A DNA stretch of 27,361 nt from CAZFAP01 sp964516325 (GCA_964516325.1 CAZFAP010000050.1:1-27361), one strand, 5' to 3'. Positions 7,101 through 16,669 are shown, counted from the stretch's first letter. The notes: generated by a model from the letters alone, not told the origin. Numbers and translations: made by a program.

Positions 7101-10100
7101 ATGAAAATGCATCGCTTGATTCCGCCGAAGTCCGTTCCCCATCAAGTGTTTTCTGTCTTCTTTGTCGTTTTCGTTTTAACAATCTCGGAGTGGTCCGCCG
7201 CACAATGGCGAGCAACCATCAAACTGAATGAAGCGGACGACTCCATATCAGTCTCTTTCGCTTCGGAGCAAGCTCGCAAGTACGAGATTTATTGGAGCGA
7301 TTCTCCTTTTGGCACGACCATGGAGTGGCGCCGCGCCGTCAAGGATATTGGCGGGGACGTTTCGGGAACAAACTCGTGGAAGGACGCCGGCGGCACGGGA
7401 CGAAATCACCCATCCGCTGTCACGACTCGGTTCTATCACGTCGCCATTCAGGAGGATAGTGACCGCGACGGTCTCACCGACGCTGAGGAACACTTCCTCT
7501 ACAAAACCGAACCGCGAAACAGCGACTCCGATTCTGACCACCTCCTCGACGGCGACGAGGTCAACGTGCACGGGACCGACCCTCTGGACCCGGATTCCGA
7601 CGGTGGCGGTATGGGGGACGGCGACGAAGTCGGCTTCGGGTTCGACCCGAAAAGCAACTCCGATGACACCGGGGACGCGGATTCCGATGGCCTTTCCAAC
7701 GCTCAGGAATCGCTTATCCACACAAACCCTCTCGTCGCGGACACCGACGAGGATAGCCTCAACGACAAGCAGGAAGTCACCCTCGAGACCGATCCCTGCA
7801 ATGCCGACGTGGACGGGGATGACCTCTCGGACCCCGACGAAATCGAGTACGGGACCGACCCGAAGGACGGTGACTCCGATGACGACGGCATGCCGGATGG
7901 TTGGGAAGCCAAGAACTCGCTCGACCCCACGTCCGACGATTCAGAATCCGACGCAGATAGCGACGGACTTGCCAACCTGATCGAATATGCGATGGCGACC
8001 GACCCCCAGAACAGCGACTCGGACGGTGACGGTATCCCGGACGGCACGGAGGCTGTTACGGTGTTCAGAACTAATGCCGAAGACACGGAGGGAGATGGCA
8101 AGCTGGATTACGTGGCGGACACGTGGATCGCGGCGGACACGGACGGTGATGGCGCGCTCGAAGAATTCAATTACGACAGCACCATTTCCTATTCCGGCGA
8201 GGGGTTCGATGGCACGCTTACTGGGAAAACATCCGATGCCCTGGATCTCTATAGAAAGAATGGCGACATTTACGTGGACGTTGATGACGCGGACACGGGC
8301 GATGACAAGAACGAGCTTGTCAAGTACGCCGCTATTCCGGCGATTCCACCGTCAGCAACGCCTCAGCTTCCCTACGCCGCTGACGGCCAGGAACGATGGC
8401 GCGACTGTGACGGCGACGACAGTATTGACCCGCTCGACACCGATTCCGACGGCGACGCCATGCCGGATAAGTGGGAAAACGACAATGGCTGTGACCCGTA
8501 CAAGTCAGCCGATGCCTCCGCTGACAATGACAGCGACTCTCTGACAAACCTCGGAGAATATGAACTGGGCACAGACCCCAACGACGACGACTCTGACGAT
8601 GACAGCGTGCCCGACGGAGTGGAAAAGGAGGCGGGAACCGACCCTCTCACGGACGATTCGTCTCAGGACTTCGACGCGGACGGCCTGAGCAACCTCACCG
8701 AGCACCAGAACGGGACCGGGATCAACGATCCCGACAGCGATGACGACGGCATCTCCGATGGGTCCGAGACGAGTTGGAATAGCGACACCGATGGCGATGG
8801 GCTAATCAACGCTCTCGATTCCGACTCAGACAACGACGGGTTGGACGATGGGCAGGAGCTGAATCTCGGCACCGACCCTCTCTCAGCGGATTCCGACGGA
8901 GACAACGTTTCCGATTATGACGAAGTTGAGGACGAAACCGACCCGAACGACACGGACAGCGACGATGACAGTCTCACGGACGACCTCGATCCGGACCCCT
9001 TGAGTCCCGATGCTGACGCCGACGGGCTGAAGGATGCGCAGGAGGCCGCAGTTGATGCGATTTGGCTCGGGGTGAACGAATTATCCGACGGAGAAAGTGT
9101 TCTTCTCGACGACCCCGAAGCCAAGGGCGGAAAATGCCTCGTCCATAAAGCAGCCAGCAACGAAATCTTCGACCGCCCGGAGTATCTTGCGGCAGGGAAG
9201 TACAGGTTATTCGTCCGGGCGAAGACGTTCCGCCTCCTCGAGCCGGTGCCGAACGGCGACTTCGAACACGACGGCACGACATTCCCCCCAACCGATTGGT
9301 CTTTTGTCGCGGGCGGGCCCATACCTCCGACGACGGGAGTCTATCCCGCAACCCCCGCTTTGACCGGTGCGACAGGGGTGGGAATCAACGTTCCTGGGAA
9401 CGTCCCCGGATCTGTGGGCGAATGGGTGCACGTTTTGAACCGCCCGTTTAACAGCGAGGACCAGTACACCTTCGCTGTATCTTTCTTTGTCCCAGCCGGA
9501 GCGCAAGGTTTTGGCGTGGACGCAGGACTCGTGTGGAAAAATGGCGCGGCGACGATGGGTCAGAATTGGTCGAAGAATTTCTCGTGCGCGGTATCGGATG
9601 TCTGGGTTCCGCTCATTGTCTCGACATCCCCACCAGCGGGAGCAACCGCCGTCGAAATCCACCTCCGGGCGACCGTCACCGGGCAGCCCGCCCTCGGCTC
9701 CGTCATCTTCGACGAGGTTATGCTCACGCGAGTCGGAGATAAGGTGGAGCTCTCGGTCGTAGACGAGGGCGGAACGGACCTGACCGGTTCCGCCAGCGGC
9801 GCCGACACCCACTTCATCGCCAACGTCTATCGCTGGGTCTCGACGCCGGACTTCACCCTCGCCGCCGATGGCACAGTCCATCTGAGAGCCTCCGATCCGC
9901 AATCGGCGGAAGGAGGAATCGTTGGAATTGACAGAGCGCTTCTCGTCAAGATCGAGGACCCGTCCCCAAAGCTCACGGATCCTCTGGATGCTGACACCGA
10001 TGGCGACGGCCTTGTTGACGGCGCTGAGCGAACGCTCAATGCATGGTGGTATCAGGCGGAAGATTTTGTTCCGGCTGATCGAATTCTCGACCGCCCAGAC

Positions 10101-13100
10101 GCGGCGAACGGCAAGGAGGTGAAGCCGGATGCAGCAGGGGTTCTCTGCCGCATCTCTGACAACAATTTCTCTGCTGACGGGGACTACACCGTCTATGTCC
10201 GGGCGCGGACTTTGAACGTGAATGACAACAACAATATCCGTGTGATGGTGAAAATCGGGGCGACGACACAGCAATATACGATTCAACCGGCCCGCTTCGT
10301 CGGCCTGGATACGCTCCACGGAAACGTCCCCATTATCGTGAACCTTTACGAATGGTTTGCTGCTGTTCAGCCAATCGGCTTGCCGCCGGGCCCCCCCTAC
10401 GTCGTCTCGCTTCCACCGTCCATCTCGGTCTCAAATGAGACTGGCGTTGACATTCAAGTTTTCGCGCAAGGCTTTAACAGGAACAACATTCGCCTCGACG
10501 CGGTTCTTCTCATCCACGGTCCGTTCAGCCCAACCGAAATCAATCCTTACACCAATCCGGACGGAATCAACCTCTATGAGCGGGTCTTGCTGAATCCGCG
10601 GATTAGCAATCCCATGGACCCGGATACCGACCTCGACGGCTACCGGCCCAAAGATGGGGCGGTCGCTGGTTCGAAAGGCTATCTGACAGACTCCTTCGAG
10701 TTCGAGGGCATTGGTTCAAACGCTTTCGCCATTGACACGGACCTCGACGGCGATCCGGACAACACGAACATCAATCCTCTCACCGACGACTCCGACAACG
10801 ACGGGCTAAAGGATAACGTCGAACTCGCGGACGGCACGCTTCCTGGTTATCCGGGCAAGACGAATTTCCTGGACGGGGACAGCGACGAAGATGGCATCCT
10901 CGACGGGAATGAAGACGTAAACATGAATCAACTCTGCGACCCCGGGGAGACGAATCCGACGGTAATTGACACCGACCTCGACGGGCTCCTCGACGGAACG
11001 GAGGTCGGGCTTGACCAGGCTCAGGGAAAAGGCACGTACACAGACCCGCTCCAGTTCAAGCGCGACGAGGACCCGGGGACTCACACCAATCCGCTCGACC
11101 GCGACAGCGACGAGGACGGTTTCCTCGACGCTACGGAGGACGCGAACAAGAATGGCAGCCGCGACGGGACCGAAACCGATGCGAGCCGCTACGATACCGA
11201 TAATGACGGTCTCAGCGATGGTCTGGAACTGGGGCTTGCCGCCCCGGAGGAAGCAGGCTCCACAGATGCGGGCAAATTCAAGGCCGACACCCATCCCTCC
11301 ACGAAAACCGATCCCCTCGTCGCGGACTCGGACCACGATGGTCTCAACGACGGCCTCGAAGACAGAAACGCAAATGGCAAGGTGGACTCGGGTGAAACCG
11401 ACCCGAACAATCCGGATTGCGACGGCGACGAGCTGACGGATGGAGAAGAGGTCAACATCTACCACTCCAACCCGCTATCGAAGCAGAGCGACAAAGATGG
11501 ACTGAGCGACACGGACGAGGTGAAGGTCTATCGGACGCACCCGGCTTCCGAGGACACCGACAAGGACGACTTGTGGGATGGAAACGACATCGTCGTGAAC
11601 AGCGTCTCTCACAGAGGGGAGATGACTGTCCACACGAACCCCACCGTCGCCGACACGGATGGCGAGGGGCTGAAGGACGGCTTCGAGGTGACCGGCTGGT
11701 CCATAACCGTCAATGGAGAAGCGAGGAGCGTAACCTCCGATCCCCTCGACGCCGACACCGACGGAGACAAGCTCACGGATAAGGAAGAGTACGTTTACCA
11801 CACGGAGCCCCGGAATTCGGACACCGATGGCGACGGGCTGAGCGACTATGACGAGGTGAAGCGGTATGGCAGCAACCCGGCGGAAGCGGATCAGGATGGC
11901 GACGGGTTGAACGATGCTCTCGAGGCTGCGCTGCGCACCAATTCGCGAAACGCCGATACCGACGGCGACAGCCTCCCCGACGGGCACGAGGACGGCAACC
12001 GAAATGGCGTTGTGGATGTGTGCGAGACCGATCCCAGAAGGCGCGACACCGACGGCGATGGAATCACCGACGACAAGGAAATCCTCTATTCGTCTCAGAT
12101 GTACTCCGAATTCATCTTCTCCTGGGAGGCCGAGCAAGGGTCCCACAATGGGTGGTTCATTGGAGGCACTCAGAGGTATGGTTTCACACCCCTTCAGCAG
12201 GGCGACCTCATCGCGGACCTGAGGAATGGCGCCAGCGGTGCAGGGGCGGTGAGCGTGAACACGTCCCCCGGTGGGGTGTACGTCGCGAGAATCTCGAACA
12301 TTGTGAAGAATGCTACCTATCAGTTCTACGTCCGCCTGCGCATCCAGCCGAGCGAGGGCTCGCCGATCACGGATGGACTGGTCGGCATGGACGCCAGTTG
12401 GAGCACCTCGCGGGAGGGCTATTTCCTCCAGGCGCCGACGACGTATGAGTGGTACTCCACCGCCCCGCGGACCGTCGCGGGCAGCGACGTTACGCTCCAG
12501 GTCTGGCAAGGGAGCGAGGATGGCTACGATGTTTACGTGGACAGGTTCATCCTCGTCCGCCTGGATGGCGCCCCGGCGAGACTGCGCGGCGGGCAAATCA
12601 CGCTGCCAGGGCCAGGGAATTTCGACACCGATGATGACGGAATTCCCGACGCTACCGAGGTAAAAGATGGAGTCTATTGGATTGAAGTGGAGAATCTCGG
12701 CTTGAGCAACGCATCGGTCTATGCCGGGAACGACGCGTCGAGCAACGGGAGGGCTGTAAGGGCCACAAATGCCTCCAACCCTGTCGTGACCTACAACTCC
12801 GCGAAATCGGTGTTCAGCCTTGAGGCGGGGAAATACAAGCTCTGGGTACGGGCGCGAGCTTTTGAATCCGCATCGAGTCAGAAGCTCAACATCAGGGCAA
12901 AAATCGGTGCGGGCTCGTGGGCAACCCAGGAATTCACATTTACGGAGACGGCCTATTACCGGTGGCTCGCCTTCCTTTCCGAGCTCGATGCGACAAGCAC
13001 AAGCCTCGACGTCGAGGTGAAGACTACCTCCGGTGTCTTCGTGGACAGGCTGATGTTCGTCCGGAGTTCCTACGGTGATCTGAGTCAGAGCGCCAACTGG

Positions 13101-14927
13101 GGGAAAGTCACGGACCCGCTGCGCGCCGATACGGACGGCGGTGAAAGTCGCGACGGCGATGAGCTTGTCAACGCGGGCGATGGGGTGGATAATCCGCTCG
13201 ATCCCACCGACGACGATGTTGATTCTGACAAGGACAAGCTGTCCGACGCGTTCGAGAACCTGACCTTCGGGACAGGGGACGTGGACGGCGATGGCCTGAC
13301 TCCCGCCAATGACCCCGATTCCGATAACGACGGGCTGCCTGACAAGTTCGAGATGGACAGGTTCGACCTTTCCAACCCGGACGGCGACGGGAGAGTTCCC
13401 GCCATTGACACGGACTCCGACGGCGACGGCTTGAACGACAAATATGAGACGGACAACTTCGGGTTTGTGGATGCGGATGGCGATGGCAAAGTGCCCGCGC
13501 TGGACTCCGATTCCGACGGCGATGGATTGAACGACAAGTACGAGAACGACACGTTCGGCAGCAATAATCCCGACGGGGACTTCCTCCCCGGCGGCAGGCC
13601 CATGATTCCGGTTCTGGACTCCGATAGCGATAACGATGGCGTCAACGACTACGAGGAGGTCTATGCCGGATCGGATACCTACACGTCTAACCCCTTGAGC
13701 ACGGACTCCGATGGCGACGGACTGCGCGACGGTACCGAGGTCAACATTTCTCACACTGACCCGAGCAAGAAGGACACGGATGGGGACAAACTCAACGATA
13801 ATCTGGAGCTGGGCGGATGGCGGCTGCTGATTTATTCCATGAGGACGGGAAACGTTATCACTCGGCGCTGGGTCTATTCCGACCCGAACGTGAAGGACGA
13901 GGATGCCGACGGGCTTTCTGATTATGCGGAGTACTTGAAGTCTGATCCGGACGACCCGGACACCGACGACGATGGGTACGCCGACGGCGTGGACAGCAAC
14001 CGGGTCGGGATCGAGAACGAGCAGCCCATGATCACGGAGTTCAGCTATTCCTCCGAGGTTATCGTCGGGTACTTCCAGATTCACGTCAAGGTCAAAGCGG
14101 AGGATCAGGGCACACAGTCGAAGATCGAATCCATCAAGGTTACCGTCGCCAGCGCGTATAGTTCCGATACCGAGACCGAATACGACGGCAATTTCGACAA
14201 GAATCTGCACGTGCAGTGGTTTTCGGGCGGCGTGGTCAGCGGCTTCGACATCACTGTTACCGTCACCGACCTGAATGGCAACGTCCGCAAGGCGAAAAAG
14301 CATCTCGACGGCTTCGTGGAGTGGGTGGCAGGCGGGGTCGAGGCGGCGTGCGAGTGGTTGGCGGACCAGGCGACGTATTATGAATTGACGCCGTTCCCGC
14401 GGTACTGTCAGGGGCCATACGGTCTGTGCGCGGCGATGGCCTGCCTGGGGATTGCCCATTACTACTGCCTCAACAGCGAGACCCTTGCCACCGTTGAGTC
14501 GAGGTCCGGCGATGACGACATCTGCAACGGAATGAGCAACTATGAGGTCGTGAATTACCTCCGGGACCCCGCCGTCAACCTCTGGGAGGCGACCGACACG
14601 CATCCGACCTTCGACGAGATCAAGCAGCAGCTTCAGACCGAAAAAGACCCCGTCTATGGGATGTTCGACGACTACTACAGCAGCGGTTCCGCTCAGGGAC
14701 ACTACCTCGCCATCGTCGGATACTTCGAGAGCGACCTGTTTGGCAAATACTGCATCATGCAGGACAGCAACGTCACAGTGGTAACCTATCCTGTGTCCTG
14801 GGACTACCTCATGGACCATTTCCAGGAGTACTTCGTTTACGTGAACGGCGTTGGCATGGCCGACTCGAATCCGCCGTGCAAGCCCAACCCGGACCTGGCA
14901 CCCGATCCTGATGAATTCTGCAAATGA
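7101..14927 (+). CDS. Giant secreted TSP3-repeat protein with four jelly-roll domains and a C-terminal C39-like peptidase domain
   Basis: A 2608-residue protein with an N-terminal signal peptide (hydrophobic stretch at residues ~16-34, cut near SAAQ). AGGGGG lies just before the ATG. Residues ~36-118 form a small beta-domain ending TRFYHVAI. The body is TSP3-type calcium repeats (DxDxDG followed by acidic residues); my hand count is ~21 at ~118-650, 1 at ~960, ~17 at ~1150-1665, 1 at ~1840 and ~13 at ~1995-2300. Four related CBM6/35-like jelly-rolls interrupt the repeats: ~652-955, 979-1143, 1670-1825 and 1856-1990. The first carries a CBM4-like insertion (~713-880). An Ig-like domain (~2306-2403) precedes a C39-like papain-fold peptidase domain: Gln2437 and Cys2443 in CQGPYGLC, His2534 in GHYLAIVGY and Asp2555 in MQDSN. 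Calcium-rigidified adhesion plus glycan binding plus proteolysis is my inference. No membrane anchor or LPxTG-like motif is visible at the C-terminus. Confidence 0.9.
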   Translation: MKMHRLIPPKSVPHQVFSVFFVVFVLTISEWSAAQWRATIKLNEADDSISVSFASEQARKYEIYWSDSPFGTTMEWRRAVKDIGGDVSGTNSWKDAGGTGRNHPSAVTTRFYHVAIQEDSDRDGLTDAEEHFLYKTEPRNSDSDSDHLLDGDEVNVHGTDPLDPDSDGGGMGDGDEVGFGFDPKSNSDDTGDADSDGLSNAQESLIHTNPLVADTDEDSLNDKQEVTLETDPCNADVDGDDLSDPDEIEYGTDPKDGDSDDDGMPDGWEAKNSLDPTSDDSESDADSDGLANLIEYAMATDPQNSDSDGDGIPDGTEAVTVFRTNAEDTEGDGKLDYVADTWIAADTDGDGALEEFNYDSTISYSGEGFDGTLTGKTSDALDLYRKNGDIYVDVDDADTGDDKNELVKYAAIPAIPPSATPQLPYAADGQERWRDCDGDDSIDPLDTDSDGDAMPDKWENDNGCDPYKSADASADNDSDSLTNLGEYELGTDPNDDDSDDDSVPDGVEKEAGTDPLTDDSSQDFDADGLSNLTEHQNGTGINDPDSDDDGISDGSETSWNSDTDGDGLINALDSDSDNDGLDDGQELNLGTDPLSADSDGDNVSDYDEVEDETDPNDTDSDDDSLTDDLDPDPLSPDADADGLKDAQEAAVDAIWLGVNELSDGESVLLDDPEAKGGKCLVHKAASNEIFDRPEYLAAGKYRLFVRAKTFRLLEPVPNGDFEHDGTTFPPTDWSFVAGGPIPPTTGVYPATPALTGATGVGINVPGNVPGSVGEWVHVLNRPFNSEDQYTFAVSFFVPAGAQGFGVDAGLVWKNGAATMGQNWSKNFSCAVSDVWVPLIVSTSPPAGATAVEIHLRATVTGQPALGSVIFDEVMLTRVGDKVELSVVDEGGTDLTGSASGADTHFIANVYRWVSTPDFTLAADGTVHLRASDPQSAEGGIVGIDRALLVKIEDPSPKLTDPLDADTDGDGLVDGAERTLNAWWYQAEDFVPADRILDRPDAANGKEVKPDAAGVLCRISDNNFSADGDYTVYVRARTLNVNDNNNIRVMVKIGATTQQYTIQPARFVGLDTLHGNVPIIVNLYEWFAAVQPIGLPPGPPYVVSLPPSISVSNETGVDIQVFAQGFNRNNIRLDAVLLIHGPFSPTEINPYTNPDGINLYERVLLNPRISNPMDPDTDLDGYRPKDGAVAGSKGYLTDSFEFEGIGSNAFAIDTDLDGDPDNTNINPLTDDSDNDGLKDNVELADGTLPGYPGKTNFLDGDSDEDGILDGNEDVNMNQLCDPGETNPTVIDTDLDGLLDGTEVGLDQAQGKGTYTDPLQFKRDEDPGTHTNPLDRDSDEDGFLDATEDANKNGSRDGTETDASRYDTDNDGLSDGLELGLAAPEEAGSTDAGKFKADTHPSTKTDPLVADSDHDGLNDGLEDRNANGKVDSGETDPNNPDCDGDELTDGEEVNIYHSNPLSKQSDKDGLSDTDEVKVYRTHPASEDTDKDDLWDGNDIVVNSVSHRGEMTVHTNPTVADTDGEGLKDGFEVTGWSITVNGEARSVTSDPLDADTDGDKLTDKEEYVYHTEPRNSDTDGDGLSDYDEVKRYGSNPAEADQDGDGLNDALEAALRTNSRNADTDGDSLPDGHEDGNRNGVVDVCETDPRRRDTDGDGITDDKEILYSSQMYSEFIFSWEAEQGSHNGWFIGGTQRYGFTPLQQGDLIADLRNGASGAGAVSVNTSPGGVYVARISNIVKNATYQFYVRLRIQPSEGSPITDGLVGMDASWSTSREGYFLQAPTTYEWYSTAPRTVAGSDVTLQVWQGSEDGYDVYVDRFILVRLDGAPARLRGGQITLPGPGNFDTDDDGIPDATEVKDGVYWIEVENLGLSNASVYAGNDASSNGRAVRATNASNPVVTYNSAKSVFSLEAGKYKLWVRARAFESASSQKLNIRAKIGAGSWATQEFTFTETAYYRWLAFLSELDATSTSLDVEVKTTSGVFVDRLMFVRSSYGDLSQSANWGKVTDPLRADTDGGESRDGDELVNAGDGVDNPLDPTDDDVDSDKDKLSDAFENLTFGTGDVDGDGLTPANDPDSDNDGLPDKFEMDRFDLSNPDGDGRVPAIDTDSDGDGLNDKYETDNFGFVDADGDGKVPALDSDSDGDGLNDKYENDTFGSNNPDGDFLPGGRPMIPVLDSDSDNDGVNDYEEVYAGSDTYTSNPLSTDSDGDGLRDGTEVNISHTDPSKKDTDGDKLNDNLELGGWRLLIYSMRTGNVITRRWVYSDPNVKDEDADGLSDYAEYLKSDPDDPDTDDDGYADGVDSNRVGIENEQPMITEFSYSSEVIVGYFQIHVKVKAEDQGTQSKIESIKVTVASAYSSDTETEYDGNFDKNLHVQWFSGGVVSGFDITVTVTDLNGNVRKAKKHLDGFVEWVAGGVEAACEWLADQATYYELTPFPRYCQGPYGLCAAMACLGIAHYYCLNSETLATVESRSGDDDICNGMSNYEVVNYLRDPAVNLWEATDTHPTFDEIKQQLQTEKDPVYGMFDDYYSSGSAQGHYLAIVGYFESDLFGKYCIMQDSNVTVVTYPVSWDYLMDHFQEYFVYVNGVGMADSNPPCKPNPDLAPDPDEFCK
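13215..13616 (+). repeat. Tandem 96-bp (32-residue) repeat inside the giant gene
   Basis: Four consecutive units begin at 13215, 13311, 13407 and 13503. The first three are exactly 96 bp; the fourth is 114 bp because of six extra residues. Each unit carries a DxDSDxDxLxDxxE calcium motif, then an F-containing turn, then a second DxDGDG-type motif (partly degraded in unit four). Units three and four share DSDGDGLNDKYE exactly. This is a higher-order duplication of a TSP3 pair, distinct from the irregular repeats elsewhere in the gene. Confidence 0.85.
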
Positions 14928-14959
14928 GCAGCAGATCGAGCGCTACACACTTAGATAAC

Positions 14960-14973
14960 CCCCGCCGGCGGGG
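14960..14973 (+). terminator. GC-rich palindrome after the giant gene, possible weak terminator
   Basis: CCCCGCCGGCGGGG is a perfect 14-base palindrome located 32 bases after the giant gene's stop. It can form a very stable short hairpin but lacks a following T-run, so intrinsic termination is doubtful. It could instead be a protein site or an mRNA-stabilising hairpin. Confidence 0.35.
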
Positions 14974-15076
14974 CGAATAGTGCCAGGCGGGTAGCCGGCC
15001 ATCACGAGGCCGCGTCGTGTACGAGAGCATCGCTTTTTCAAGCAGGCTCCCGCAGGCAAGAATTGACTTTCAGGAT

Positions 15077-15086
15077 AAGGAGGAGG
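15077..15086 (+). promoter_or_regulatory. Ribosome binding site that fixes the beta-helix gene start
   Basis: AAGGAGGAGG lies two bases before the ATG at 15089, with its first AAGGAGG core about 5 bases away. The open frame also allows an earlier start (15017), but that start lacks such a site and would bury the signal peptide. Confidence 0.8.
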
Positions 15087-15088
15087 CC

Positions 15089-16669
15089 ATGAAAGTTGTT
15101 AGGCTTTTTGAGCGCGCCCTTCGCGTAGTCGCGGCCGGGCTGATGTTCAGCGCCTTTCTGAGAGAAACCCCTGCCGCAACCCATTACGTGTCGCCGTGGG
15201 AGGCGCCCTACTACTGGATCAGTCCGGAATTCGCCGCATGGGAGGTTCAGGAGGCGATCAACGATGCGGAGGAAGGCGACAAGATCGTGATAGGTCCAGG
15301 GCGCTACAGGGGCAATTTGACTGTGAAAGAGGGGGTGACTCTCTCCGGTTCCGGACGGGATAAGGTCATAATCTCGGGCGCGGCGCCGACGGTGCCGACT
15401 ATAACGCTCACCTGGAACAACACTGCCAAGGGGCTGACCATTTACGGTTCGCGGTATGACGGCAGCGGCATTTATGCCGACGTCGGCGTCCCTCCGGCGA
15501 AGACCGGTACCCTGATGCCTTTCCACATATCCGATTGCACAATAAGCTCGTGCGCGGGATCGGGAATTCTTATCATTGCTCGGTCTGAGGCCACGATGAT
15601 CCTCCGTCCGGATCCACGTTACGCTACCCCAGAGGAATGGGAGGCATACTTCGAGGCACTTTACGACACCGAGTTGGAGGTAGAAGTCTTTGGTTGCGAA
15701 ATCAGGAAGTGTGGAGGGAATGGAGCAGCGGTTCATGTGGAAGGGGATACCGACCCGCACGACTTCGCGTTCCCAGAGTTCCTGCCGGTCGAACAGGGAT
15801 TCAAGCACGGTACCTTGCGCATCTCCGACAGTACGATTACTGGATGCAACGGAACGGGAATCTCGGTCGAGGCCGGGTGGCTCGGCAGGGCTCAGGTCGT
15901 TATGGAGCGCTCCGCCGTGCGCGGTAACGGAGGGAGCGGCATTTCGGCTCACTCGACCGGTGCAACGTGGAACGGCGCGGCGGCATGGCTGAACAATTCG
16001 TTGATCGTTGGGAACAGGGGGGCGGGCATCTTCTGCATGTCGTGGGAGAGCTGGTGCTGGGGGGACATCTGCCCGGATGTCCTCTACCCCTGGGAGGAAA
16101 CAGGCGAGATCTACGCCGATTCGTGCACAATCGCCCACAATGGTGTCTCCGTGGATGGGACACTCTGGCTCAGAAACTGCATTCTATGGGGCAACGCGGA
16201 CCCTGAGCCGAATCCGCCATTTACCCCTCGCAGGGGCATCGTGGGGGCGACGAACAACTGCATTCAATGGCCCGAATTCGCCGGTAAAGACGGCAACATC
16301 ACCGCCGACCCCTTGTTCGTTGATGCGGCGAATGGGGATTTCAGACTCCGAGCGGGCTCGCCGTGCTTGGACTCCGGGGGCTTTTACTGGCTCCCAACCA
16401 TCGGCGTCTGCAACGAGGTCAACTATGCAGTTTCATTCGACGCGGGCGTTGATCTGGACGGAAACCCTCGCGTCTCGGGCGGCGGCCCTGAGATGGGCGC
16501 GTATGAGTGCGCCGTCGAGGAGCCTACTTACGTTATGGAGACCTCTTACGACTTGGCCAACTGGACCCGCGACTGGGTAACGGGACAGGGTCCCCGTTAC
16601 ACGTGGTACGATAGGATCGCGGACTTAGGCGCGACAAAGTTCTATCGCATCGGCGTCGGCGCTCAATAG
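15089..16669 (+). CDS. Secreted right-handed parallel beta-helix protein
   Basis: A 526-residue secreted protein. The signal peptide spans residues ~1-30 (MKVVRLFERALRVVAAGLMF...TPAA). Residues ~45-100 resemble the start of pectate-lyase-like or DUF1565-type helices (WEVQEAINDAEEGDKIVIGP, then GVTLSGSGRDKVIISG). Repeated rungs follow to about residue 395 (SDCTISSCAGSGILI, SDSTITGCNGTGISV, ERSAVRGNGGSGISA). The end of the helix has the common cap motifs DPLFVDAANGDFRL (~406) and DLDGNPRVSGGGPEMGAYE (~454). Residues ~480-526 form a small beta-domain ending ATKFYRIGV, a tail often seen on exported proteins of PVC-like bacteria. I see no clear catalytic set, so lyase activity is not claimed; carbohydrate binding or surface display is as likely. 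Confidence 0.88.
   Translation: MKVVRLFERALRVVAAGLMFSAFLRETPAATHYVSPWEAPYYWISPEFAAWEVQEAINDAEEGDKIVIGPGRYRGNLTVKEGVTLSGSGRDKVIISGAAPTVPTITLTWNNTAKGLTIYGSRYDGSGIYADVGVPPAKTGTLMPFHISDCTISSCAGSGILIIARSEATMILRPDPRYATPEEWEAYFEALYDTELEVEVFGCEIRKCGGNGAAVHVEGDTDPHDFAFPEFLPVEQGFKHGTLRISDSTITGCNGTGISVEAGWLGRAQVVMERSAVRGNGGSGISAHSTGATWNGAAAWLNNSLIVGNRGAGIFCMSWESWCWGDICPDVLYPWEETGEIYADSCTIAHNGVSVDGTLWLRNCILWGNADPEPNPPFTPRRGIVGATNNCIQWPEFAGKDGNITADPLFVDAANGDFRLRAGSPCLDSGGFYWLPTIGVCNEVNYAVSFDAGVDLDGNPRVSGGGPEMGAYECAVEEPTYVMETSYDLANWTRDWVTGQGPRYTWYDRIADLGATKFYRIGVGAQ

Noticed and set aside
7450..9050. Tandem DNA repeat or CRISPR-like array in the acidic repeat region
   Set aside because: The periodicity is protein-level (TSP3 calcium motifs in one open frame). 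Spacing and DNA identity vary, and there are no constant repeats separated by unique spacers.
11475..14819. Minus-strand open frame of 1114 codons opposite the giant gene
   Set aside because: The DxDxDG codons (GAC/GAT, GGC, TCC) read backwards avoid stops and give a monotonous Val/Ile/Gly/Arg product. It has no signal, motif or ribosome site, so it is a mirror of the repeat coding.
15089..16669. Calling the beta-helix protein a pectate or alginate lyase
   Set aside because: The fold is supported, but no conserved catalytic Lys/Arg/Asp arrangement of a known lyase family could be identified by eye.
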